A DNA stretch of 64,000 bases, taken from contig NZ_LMDN01000003.1 of NCBI RefSeq assembly GCF_001425085.1, positions 447,685 to 511,684 on the forward strand. Reading direction: 5' to 3'. A program made the translations under genes and the position numbers. Under the pieces are notes generated by a model. The model saw nothing but the letters and a program-made list of their open reading frames with translations, was not told where the DNA came from and ran no database searches. This DNA comes from Leifsonia sp. Root4. GTDB taxonomy: Bacteria; Actinomycetota; Actinomycetes; Actinomycetales; Microbacteriaceae. Position 1 is the stretch's first letter. Each line of letters starts with the position of its first letter. Below, one piece after another: positions 31,382-38,969 of this stretch.

Positions 31382-33313
31382 ATGCGTGCAATGAGATCGA
31401 TGTTGGCCGGAGCGGCGGGGGCCTCGCTCGTGATCGCGGCGTTCGCGGCCGGAGCCGTACAGCCGAAGATGGCGGCGGTGCCGGGTGAGGTGCGCTTCAC
31501 GGCCTCCGGAGACTTCTCCGCCCGGAATGAGACGGGGGCGGTGCTCAGCCAGATCGGCGCACTTGACCCCGATCTGCACCTCGCGCTCGGCGATCTCTCC
31601 TACGGCGTCACCGGGCAGGAGTCGACGTGGTGCGACTTCGTGACGACGCGTGTCGGCGCCGGCTTCCCCTTCGAGCTCTTGGCCGGCAACCACGAGAGCA
31701 ACGGCCAGAACGGCAACATCAACGACTTCTCCGCCTGCCTGCCGAACCAGGTCCCTGGCGTGGTCGGCACCTACGGCCGCGAGTACTTCGTGGACGTTCC
31801 GGCAGACGCCCCGCTCGTGCGCTTCATCGCGATCTCGCCGGGGTTGACCTTTCCTGGCGGGAGCTGGTCGTACGCCTCCGGCACGCCGCACTACCAATGG
31901 ACGGTGAACGCGATCGACCAGGCGAGGACCGCCGGCATCCCGTGGGTGGTCGTCGGCATGCACATGCCCTGCCTCTCGGTCGGCGAATACGCGTGCGCAT
32001 CCGGTGTCGACATCAACAATCTGATGATGAGCAAGCGCGTCGACCTCGTTCTGAACGGGCACGAGCACCTGTACGCGCGCACGAAGCAGCTCGCGACCGG
32101 GCCAAACTGTTCCGGCCTGACCGCGGGCAGTTACACGGCCGGTTGCGTCGCGGATGCCGACAGCACCCTGGTCAGGGGAGCGGGAACCGTCTTCGCGACC
32201 GTCGGCACCGGCGGCGTCGCGTTGCGCGACGTCTCCACCACCGACCCCGAGGCACCGTACTTCGCCGCGACATCCGGTGCCAACCAGAATCCCAGCTGGG
32301 GCAACCTCGACGTCGTGGTCAACGCCGACAGCCTGACCGCGAACTTCCGCCGGGCAGCGGGCGGCACGTACGCCGATGCCTTCACCATCGGTGCGGCGGC
32401 CGGCAACACCCCGCCGACGGCTTCCTTCACCGCCTCCTGCACCAACCGCGACTGCACGGTCGACGCGAGCGCATCCACCGACGCCGATGGCACGATCACC
32501 GGCTACGCCTGGGACTACGGCGACAGCACAACGGGAACGGGCAACCCCGCCGCACACAACTACGCGACAGCCGGCAACTACACGATCACGCTCACGGTGA
32601 CCGACAACGCCGGAGGCACGAACACGACAACCCGACCCGTCACCGTGACCAACCCGCCCGGCCCGGCGGCGCTGGCCGCCGACACCTTCGGCCGCACGGT
32701 CGCGTCCGGCTGGGGGAGCGCCGATACCGGCGGCGCCTGGCAGCTCGCCGGCGCGACATCCAGCTTCTCCGTGGCCGACGGCGTCGGCAAGTTCCGGCTG
32801 CCGACCGCCAACGGAACACTCAACGCCTTCCTGAACGGGGTGTCGTCGACCGCAACCGATCTGAGCCTCACCCTGGCCACCGACAAGATCCCGGCCGGGA
32901 GCGGCTCATACGTGTGGGCATACGGGCGGCGTATCTCCGGCGGCGGTGCGTACCTCGCGAAGCTCAACCTGCGGGCGGGCGGCGATGTGCGCCTCTCACT
33001 GGTCCGCGCCGACTCCAACGGCAACGCCGAGGTGGCGCTCACCGCGACGAGCACGGCCGGCGGTGTGACGTACGCGGCGGGGGAGAAGCTGAGCATGCGC
33101 GTGCGGGTGACAGGAACGTCGCCGAGCACCATCCAGGCGAAGGTGTGGAAGACGGGCACCACGGAGCCGGCCGCCTGGCAGCTGACGGCAAGCGACAGCA
33201 CCGCGTCGATCCAGGCAGCCGGCGGCATCGGGCTGAAGAGCTACCTCTCCAGCACGGTGAGCAATGTTCCGATCGTGGTGAGCTTCGACGATCTCCTCGC
33301 GGTGACTCCATGA
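31382..33313 (+). CDS. Secreted metallophosphoesterase with PKD and C-terminal beta domain
   Basis: 643 residues. A signal peptide (1-25) is followed by a calcineurin-like phosphoesterase (about 35-340) with metal ligands D44 in GDFS, D71 in LGDLSY, N103-H104 in AGNHE, H194 in GMHMPC, and H227 and H229 in NGHEH. A PKD domain spans 341-424 (ASASTDADGTITGYAWDYGD). The last 210 residues form a beta-rich domain starting ADTFGRTVASGWGSAD, of a kind common in actinobacterial secreted polysaccharide proteins. There is no membrane anchor or sortase signal. AAGGAG lies 7 nt before the ATG. Likely an extracellular phosphatase or nuclease that sticks to a surface or polymer. Confidence 0.88.
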   Translation: MRAMRSMLAGAAGASLVIAAFAAGAVQPKMAAVPGEVRFTASGDFSARNETGAVLSQIGALDPDLHLALGDLSYGVTGQESTWCDFVTTRVGAGFPFELLAGNHESNGQNGNINDFSACLPNQVPGVVGTYGREYFVDVPADAPLVRFIAISPGLTFPGGSWSYASGTPHYQWTVNAIDQARTAGIPWVVVGMHMPCLSVGEYACASGVDINNLMMSKRVDLVLNGHEHLYARTKQLATGPNCSGLTAGSYTAGCVADADSTLVRGAGTVFATVGTGGVALRDVSTTDPEAPYFAATSGANQNPSWGNLDVVVNADSLTANFRRAAGGTYADAFTIGAAAGNTPPTASFTASCTNRDCTVDASASTDADGTITGYAWDYGDSTTGTGNPAAHNYATAGNYTITLTVTDNAGGTNTTTRPVTVTNPPGPAALAADTFGRTVASGWGSADTGGAWQLAGATSSFSVADGVGKFRLPTANGTLNAFLNGVSSTATDLSLTLATDKIPAGSGSYVWAYGRRISGGGAYLAKLNLRAGGDVRLSLVRADSNGNAEVALTATSTAGGVTYAAGEKLSMRVRVTGTSPSTIQAKVWKTGTTEPAAWQLTASDSTASIQAAGGIGLKSYLSSTVSNVPIVVSFDDLLAVTP

Positions 33314-33325
33314 GCCCGTCATCCG

Positions 33326-33354
33326 TTGTGTGAACCCCACTTCTGGGGCATAAT
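33326..33354 (+). promoter_or_regulatory. Promoter of the DUF3145 gene
   Basis: -35 TTGTGT at 33326-33331, 17-bp spacer, -10 CATAAT at 33349-33354. Confidence 0.6.
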
Positions 33355-33428
33355 CGTGTGAGTGCCGGTCATGGCACCCGTTTCACAGGTCGTTGGGGAA
33401 GACGCACCTCACACGAAACGGAGAGATC

Positions 33429-33950
33429 ATGACGGCAACACCTGCCCGTCTGGCGCCTGCCGCACGGGGAGTAATTTATGTCCACTCGGCACCGCGCGCG
33501 CTCTGCCCGCACGTCGAGTGGGCGGCTGGTCGCGCCCTCGGGCGCGCGGTGTACTTCGATTGGGCTGATCAGCCCGTGATCGACGGATGCCAGCGCGCCG
33601 AGTTCTACTGGGAGGGCGAGCGTGGAACAGGCGCCGCCATCGCCTCCGCACTGCACGGCTGGGAGCACCTGCGCTTCGAGGTGACCGAGGACCCGAGCAA
33701 CGGCTCAGACGGGGCCCGCTGGATGCACACCCCAGACCTCGGAATCTTCTGTGCCCAGGTCGACAGCGTCGGCAACATGGTTGTGCCCGAAGATCGGATC
33801 CGGGCCGCCATGCAGCAGGCCGGCACCAATGTCCTCGAACTCCACCGGGAGCTGCGGCTCGCGCTCGGCCAGGAATGGGACGACGAGCTCGACGTCTTCC
33901 GCTACGCGAGCGACCACTCCCCGGTGATCTGGCTGCACAAGACCGGATGA
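33429..33950 (+). CDS. DUF3145 domain-containing protein
   Basis: 173 residues, a single-domain protein confined to Actinobacteria. RGVIYVHSAPRALCPHVEWA, PVIDGCQRAEFYWEGERGTG and LHGWEHLRFEVTEDPS are typical. The function of the family is not known. It has its own promoter, an ACGGAGAG site before the ATG, and a strong shared terminator beyond the stop. Its place next to the fatty-acid cluster, in convergent orientation, is seen in other actinobacteria by my recollection. Confidence 0.9.
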   Translation: MTATPARLAPAARGVIYVHSAPRALCPHVEWAAGRALGRAVYFDWADQPVIDGCQRAEFYWEGERGTGAAIASALHGWEHLRFEVTEDPSNGSDGARWMHTPDLGIFCAQVDSVGNMVVPEDRIRAAMQQAGTNVLELHRELRLALGQEWDDELDVFRYASDHSPVIWLHKTG

Positions 33951-33987
33951 ATCACTGGCCGATCCGAGCGGTCGGCCCCACAGACAC

Positions 33988-34021
33988 AGAAGGCCCGCAC
34001 GGAATACCGAGCGGGCCTTCT
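33988..34021. terminator. Bidirectional terminator between DUF3145 gene and fabF
   Basis: AGAAGGCCCGC and GCGGGCCTTCT form a perfect 11-bp stem with a 12-nt loop, placed between two convergent stops and serving both strands. Confidence 0.8.
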
Positions 34022-34046
34022 GAGTGTGTCGAAACCGGTTACCGGA

Positions 34047-35282
34047 TCAGACGCTCCGGAATGCGATGACGGCGTTGTGCCCGCCGAATCCGAAGGAGTT
34101 GCTGATCGCCGTGAGCGAGCCGGTGCCGAGGGCACGCGGCGACGTGACGACGTCGAGCGCGATAGCCGGGTCCTGCTCGGTGAGGTTGATCGTCGGCGGA
34201 GCAACACGCTCGTGCAGTGCCTTCACCGTGAACAGCGCCTCGATCGCGCCGGCGCCACCGAGGAGGTGACCGGTCGATGCCTTCGTTGCCGACACCGGGA
34301 TGCCGTCGAGGAGGTCACCGAAGACGCGACGCAGCGCGTTGTACTCGGCGATGTCACCGACCGGCGTGCTCGTGGCGTGGGCATTGATGTGCGAGACCTC
34401 GCTCAGCGAGACGCCCGCGTTCTGCAGGGTCGTGAGCATCGCACGGGCCGCAGCGGATCCCTCGGGGTCCGGAGCTGTGATGTGGTACGCGTCGCTCGTG
34501 ACCGTGCCGCCGAGGAGTTCGGCGTAGATGCGAGCACCACGGGCCAGGGCGTGCTCCTCGGTCTCGACGACGAGCGCGGCAGCGCCCTCACCGAGCACGA
34601 AGCCGTCGCGGCTGACGTCGTAGGGGCGCGAGGCCGTCTTCGGGTCGTCGTTGCGCTTGGAGAGCGCCTGCATGGCCGCGAAGGACGCGATCGGCAGCGG
34701 GTGGATCGCGGCCTCTGAACCGCCGGCGATCACGATGTCGGCCAGGCCGCGCTGCAGGTGGTCGTAGGCGTTGGCGAGGGCCTCGGTGCTGGAGGCGCAG
34801 GCCGAGACGACGGTGCGGATGCCGGCACGGGCGTGCAGGTCCATTCCGATGGCCGCTCCCGGGCCGTTCGGCATGAGCATCGGAACCGTCATCGGCAGCA
34901 CTCGGCGGGGGCCGCGTTCGCGCAGGGTGTCCCACGCGTCGAGCAGCGTCCAGACGCCGCCGATGCCGGTGGACCAGTCGACGGCGAGGCGCTCGGGGTC
35001 GACCTCGGGGGAGCCGGCATCCGCCCACGCTTCACGCCCGGCGATCAGGGCGAACTGGCTGGATGGGTCGAGACGCTTGGTCTCGTGACGCTCCAGCACC
35101 TCGCTCGGCTTCACGCGCGCCTGAGCGGCGAAAGTAATGGGGATCTGAGTCTCTTCGACCCAGGGGTAGTCGAGGGTGCTCGCACCGGACTCACCGGCGA
35201 GCAGGCCCGACCAGGTGTCCTGGGCGTTGCCACCGAGCGGCGACGTCGCGCCGATACCGGTGATCACAATCTTTTTGGTCAT
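34047..35282 (-). CDS. fabF: Beta-ketoacyl-ACP synthase II
   Basis: 411 residues. The thiolase-fold active site is complete: C162 in VVSACASSTEA, H302 in NAHATST, K334 in SATKAST, and H339 in STGHLLGGAGA. GFGGHNA lies near the end. It condenses malonyl-ACP with acyl-ACP, the elongation step of type II fatty acid synthesis. ATG 35282 has GGAGAG about 9 nt upstream. It is the last gene of the fabD-fabH-acpP-fabF operon and ends before a bidirectional terminator. Confidence 0.96.
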   Translation of the reverse strand: MTKKIVITGIGATSPLGGNAQDTWSGLLAGESGASTLDYPWVEETQIPITFAAQARVKPSEVLERHETKRLDPSSQFALIAGREAWADAGSPEVDPERLAVDWSTGIGGVWTLLDAWDTLRERGPRRVLPMTVPMLMPNGPGAAIGMDLHARAGIRTVVSACASSTEALANAYDHLQRGLADIVIAGGSEAAIHPLPIASFAAMQALSKRNDDPKTASRPYDVSRDGFVLGEGAAALVVETEEHALARGARIYAELLGGTVTSDAYHITAPDPEGSAAARAMLTTLQNAGVSLSEVSHINAHATSTPVGDIAEYNALRRVFGDLLDGIPVSATKASTGHLLGGAGAIEALFTVKALHERVAPPTINLTEQDPAIALDVVTSPRALGTGSLTAISNSFGFGGHNAVIAFRSV

Positions 35283-35375
35283 AACGTCAAACTCTCCACG
35301 CAGTGAGGGGATCAAGCGGGCATGCCCGGCCCGGCGAGCCGACGGTTGTCGACCCGCCAGACGGGAAAGGGGGTC

Positions 35376-35624
35376 TTAAGCCTGGGCTCCGACGATGAAG
35401 GTGACAGCGTCACCAACGGTCTTGAGGTTCTTGACCTCTTCGTCCGGAATCTTGACGTCGAACTTCTCTTCAGCGTTGACGACGATCGTCATCATCGAGA
35501 TGGAGTCGATGTCGAGGTCGTCGGTGAACGACTTGCCCAGCTCAACCGTGTCGGTCGCGATGCCAGTCTCGTCGTTGATGAGCTCGGCCAGGCCGGCAAG
35601 AACTTCTTCGGTGGACAATGCCAT
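35376..35624 (-). CDS. acpP: Acyl carrier protein
   Basis: 82 residues, acidic four-helix protein. The phosphopantetheine serine is S41 in DLDIDSISMM, an actinobacterial form of the DSL motif. It carries growing acyl chains between FabD, FabH and FabF, whose genes surround it. A clear AGGAGAAA precedes the ATG. Length is normal for the family. Confidence 0.97.
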   Translation of the reverse strand: MALSTEEVLAGLAELINDETGIATDTVELGKSFTDDLDIDSISMMTIVVNAEEKFDVKIPDEEVKNLKTVGDAVTFIVGAQA

Positions 35625-35692
35625 GTTGTTTTCTCCTTGAGGGGGGTGTTTCGTTTGACCGCCACCCAGTTTAGGGGTGCGGCAGGACTTTG

Positions 35693-36697
35693 TTAGGGAA
35701 GGACGACGACCTGCGCGCCGAACACGAGGCCGGCACCGAAGCCGATCTGCAGTGCGAGGCCGCCGCTCAGCTCGGGGTTCTCCTCGAGCAGACGGTGCGT
35801 CGCCAGCGGGATCGACGCGGCAGAGGTGTTGCCGGTGGTCGCGATGTCGCGGGCGATCACGACGCTCTCCGGCAGCTTCAGCTGCTTGGCGAACTCGTCG
35901 ATGATGCGCATGTTCGCCTGATGCGGGATGAAGGCGGCGAGGTCGTCGGCGGTGATGCCGGCGGCCGCGAGGGCCTGCTTGGCGACCTTGGCCATGTCCC
36001 AGACGGCCCAGCGGAAGACCGTCTGGCCCTCCTGGCGGAGCGTCGGCCACTCGGCGGCGCCATCGCGGTACTCCACGAGGGTGCCGTTCATGCCGACCGC
36101 GTTGGCTTTGGATCCGTCGGAACCCCAGACGGTGCTGGAGATTCCCGCGTAGTCGCTCGGGCCGATGACGACGGCGCCCGCGCCATCGCCGAGCAGGAAG
36201 GAGATGCTGCGGTCGGTCGGGTCGACGATGTCCGAGAGCTTCTCGGCGCCGATGACGAGCGCGTAGTGGGCGACACCGGTGCGAACCAGGGCGTCGGCCT
36301 GCGCGACGGCGTAGGCGTATCCGGCGCAGGCGGCGTTGATGTCGTAGGCGGCGGCGGGGTTCGCGCCGACACGGTCGGCGACGACGGCGGCCATCGACGG
36401 AGACTGCTGCACATTGCTGATCGTGGCGATGATGACGGCGTCGATGAGCTCGGGGGCGATCCCGCTGCGCTCGATCGCCTCGCGGGCGGCATCCGTCGCC
36501 AGGTCGAGCGCCGAGACGTCGCTCGTCGCGCGGGTGCGGGTGATGATGCCGGTGCGCTGCTGGATCCACTCGTCGGAGGAGTCGATCGGTCCGACGATGT
36601 CGTCGTTGGGCACAGCGACCGCGCCGCGCGCCGCACCGACCGCATAGATGCGGGTGTACGCGGGGCCGTGCGACTGCTGCAGGGTGGGACGGGTCAT
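35693..36697 (-). CDS. fabH: Beta-ketoacyl-ACP synthase III
   Basis: 334 residues. The triad is C124 in NAACAGYAYA, H259 in FIPHQANMRI and N290 in TTGNTSAAS, all in family context. It starts fatty acid synthesis by joining a short or branched acyl-CoA to malonyl-ACP. Microbacteriaceae make mainly branched iso/anteiso chains, so branched primers are expected, though specificity is not visible. ATG 36697 lacks a good Shine-Dalgarno, so translation may depend on coupling from fabD 37 bp upstream. Confidence 0.95.
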   Translation of the reverse strand: MTRPTLQQSHGPAYTRIYAVGAARGAVAVPNDDIVGPIDSSDEWIQQRTGIITRTRATSDVSALDLATDAAREAIERSGIAPELIDAVIIATISNVQQSPSMAAVVADRVGANPAAAYDINAACAGYAYAVAQADALVRTGVAHYALVIGAEKLSDIVDPTDRSISFLLGDGAGAVVIGPSDYAGISSTVWGSDGSKANAVGMNGTLVEYRDGAAEWPTLRQEGQTVFRWAVWDMAKVAKQALAAAGITADDLAAFIPHQANMRIIDEFAKQLKLPESVVIARDIATTGNTSAASIPLATHRLLEENPELSGGLALQIGFGAGLVFGAQVVVLP

Positions 36698-36734
36698 AGT
36701 TCGTATGCCGATCTGCTGGAGGGCGAAAAAGTGG

Positions 36735-37652
36735 TTAAGCCTGGTCGATGAGCTCGAAGGCGGCGGCGAGGTCATCCGGCGTCTTGATGGCGACGCTCGG
36801 GATGCCGCGCATGGCGCGCTTGGCGAGGCCGGTGAGTGCTCCGGCCGGGGCGAGCTCGATGATCCCGGTCACACCTGCGGCGAGGAAGGATTCCATGCAG
36901 AGGTCCCAGCGCACGGGGGAAGAGACCTGGCCGACGAGCAGTTCGACGAAGCGGCTGCCGCTGGCGACCTGCGTGCCGTCGTTGTTCGTCCAGATCGGCA
37001 GTGTCGGGTCTGAGGGGCTGAGCGTGACGGCGACCTCGCTGAGGTGGGCAACGGCCGGCTTCATGTACCGGGTGTGGAAGGCGCCGGCGACCTGCAGCGG
37101 AACGACGCGAGCCTTGGCCGGCGGATTCTCGGCGAGTGCCGCGAGGGCGTCGAGAGCGCCGGCGACGACGATCTGGCCGCCACCGTTGTAGTTGGCGGGC
37201 TCCAGGCCCAGCTCGGCGAGGCGGGCGAGAAGCTCGGTCTCGTCACCGCCGAGTACTGCGCTCATGCCGGTCGGCTCGAGCGCTGCCGCGGCGGCCATGG
37301 CCGTTCCGCGTTCGCGGACGAAGCGCATGGCGTCGGCGTCGTTCAGGATCCCTGCGCCCGCTGCCGCGGTGATCTCACCGACGGAGTGACCCGCGATCGC
37401 GCCGATCTTCTGGCGACGGCCACCGTCGAGCAGAGCCTCGAGGGTGAGGATGCCGGCTGCCACGATGAGTGGCTGGGCGACGGCCGTGTCGCGGATGGTG
37501 TCGGCGTCACTCGTCGTGCCGTGCGCGACGAGGTCGATGCCTGCGGCATCCGAGATGGAGCGGAGGCGCTCGGCGAAGCGTGGCTCGGCGAGCCAGGGTT
37601 CGAGGAAGCCGGGAGTTTGGGAGCCCTGTCCAGGGCAGACGACGACGATCAC
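36735..37652 (-). CDS. fabD: Malonyl-CoA:ACP transacylase
   Basis: 305 residues. GQGSQTPG at residues 8-15, the nucleophilic serine S90 in GHSVGEI and H193 in GAFHTRYM mark the acyltransferase fold. It loads malonyl groups on AcpP. GTG 37652 is chosen because the conserved IVVVCPGQGSQ starts at once; the longer frame to 37745 has no homology. The 93-bp gap before it should hold the operon promoter activated by the FasR-type protein. Confidence 0.94.
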   Translation of the reverse strand: MIVVVCPGQGSQTPGFLEPWLAEPRFAERLRSISDAAGIDLVAHGTTSDADTIRDTAVAQPLIVAAGILTLEALLDGGRRQKIGAIAGHSVGEITAAAGAGILNDADAMRFVRERGTAMAAAAALEPTGMSAVLGGDETELLARLAELGLEPANYNGGGQIVVAGALDALAALAENPPAKARVVPLQVAGAFHTRYMKPAVAHLSEVAVTLSPSDPTLPIWTNNDGTQVASGSRFVELLVGQVSSPVRWDLCMESFLAAGVTGIIELAPAGALTGLAKRAMRGIPSVAIKTPDDLAAAFELIDQA

Positions 37653-37745
37653 TTCTCTAGTTTGCCAATCTGGGTCCGGAGACGAATGTGGATGACAAAC
37701 AGCGTATCGGCGAATCTCTTGTGCGGGACGCACAGAAAGTAGCAC
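37653..37745 (-). promoter_or_regulatory. Gap between fasR and fabD, probable FasR target
   Basis: This AT-richer 93-bp stretch precedes fabD. In Streptomyces the homologous gap carries the fab promoter bound by FasR. I cannot fix a -35/-10 pair or a palindrome here. Confidence 0.35.
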
Positions 37746-38963
37746 TCAGCGACGCCGGCGGAGCCCGTCGTGATCGCTGATCGAGCCGATGATGAGCGCG
37801 GCCTGCAGGATGAGCGCCTCGCGCGCACCGGTGGCATCCCAGCCGATGACCTCGGAGACGCGCTTCAGGCGGTAGCGCACCGTGTTCGGGTGCACGAAGA
37901 GCTCGCGAGCCGTCGCCTCGAGCGAGCGTCCGTTGTCGAGGTAGCACCAGAGGGTGGTGAGCAGCTCGGTCGAATGTGCCTGCAGCGGGCGGTAGATGCG
38001 GTGGATCAGGGTGGCGCGGGCCAGCGGGTCGCCGGCCAGGGCGCGCTCGGGGAGCAGGTCATCCGCCTGCACCGGGCGGGGAGCGTGGCGCCAGGAGTGA
38101 GCGACGGCGAATCCCGCCAGTGCGGCCTTGGCGCTCTTGGAGGCATCAACGAGGTTGGGGACCTCGTGGCCGAGCACCAGGTGCCCTTGCCCGAAGTGCG
38201 GTTCGAGCTGCACGGCCATGTCGAGGAAGCTGATGACGTCCTCCGCGGATGCTGACTCATCCTCGGGCTCGGGATTGGCGCCGGGGGAGGGCTGCGAGCG
38301 GCCGATCACCAAGACGAGGCGGTTGCCCTGCACTCCGATCAGCACGTCGGCGGCCATGTGCCTGGCCGCGCGGCGCAGCTGATCGACGTCGAGCATGCGC
38401 GGCGTCGTTCCGACGAGCACGGCGACCTCGCCGTGGCCGTGCCAGCCGAGTGCCGCGATACGGCTCGGCAGCTCGTCGTCGTATTCTCCGGCGAGGATCG
38501 AGTCGACGACCAGTGCCTCGAGGCGCGCGTCCCAGAGGCCGCGTGCCTCAGCCGCGCGGGCGTAGACGTCGGCGGCGCCGAAGGCGATCTCGCGGGAGTA
38601 CAGCAGGATGGCCTCGTGCAGGCCCTCGCCGCGGTCCTTGACGCGCTCTTCGACGACCTCGACGACGACGCGGATCAACTGGAGCGTCTGCTGCAGGCTG
38701 ACGGAGCGCAGCAGTTCGCGCGGAGCGGCCCCGAACACGTCGGCGGCGATCCACGGTGTCGAGGCCGGGTCGTCGTACCAGGAGATGAACGAGGTGATGC
38801 CCGCTTGCGCGACGAGGCCGACGGCGGAGCGCCGCCCCGGTGGCATGTCGCCATACCAGGGCAGCGTCTCCTCGAGACGTTTCAGTGTTGTCGTGGACAG
38901 CTCACCGGAAATGGTGCGCAGCCACGCCAGCGTCTCTTCTCGTGTCTTCGGCCTCGTCGCCAC
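37746..38963 (-). CDS. fasR: PucR/CdaR-like activator of fatty acid synthesis, FasR type
   Basis: 405 residues. A helical N-terminal half (about 1-150), a GGDEF-like or PucR central part (about 160-290) and the C-terminal PucR HTH: LFVHPNTVRYRLKRVSEVIG. Its place directly upstream of fabD matches Streptomyces coelicolor FasR (SCO2386), a known activator of the fabD-fabH-acpP-fabF operon. The name rests on family and synteny. GTG 38963 has no strong Shine-Dalgarno; it lies 6 bp after the aceE stop, so co-transcription from aceE is possible. Confidence 0.85.
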   Translation of the reverse strand: MATRPKTREETLAWLRTISGELSTTTLKRLEETLPWYGDMPPGRRSAVGLVAQAGITSFISWYDDPASTPWIAADVFGAAPRELLRSVSLQQTLQLIRVVVEVVEERVKDRGEGLHEAILLYSREIAFGAADVYARAAEARGLWDARLEALVVDSILAGEYDDELPSRIAALGWHGHGEVAVLVGTTPRMLDVDQLRRAARHMAADVLIGVQGNRLVLVIGRSQPSPGANPEPEDESASAEDVISFLDMAVQLEPHFGQGHLVLGHEVPNLVDASKSAKAALAGFAVAHSWRHAPRPVQADDLLPERALAGDPLARATLIHRIYRPLQAHSTELLTTLWCYLDNGRSLEATARELFVHPNTVRYRLKRVSEVIGWDATGAREALILQAALIIGSISDHDGLRRRR

Positions 38964-38969
38964 GGTGAC

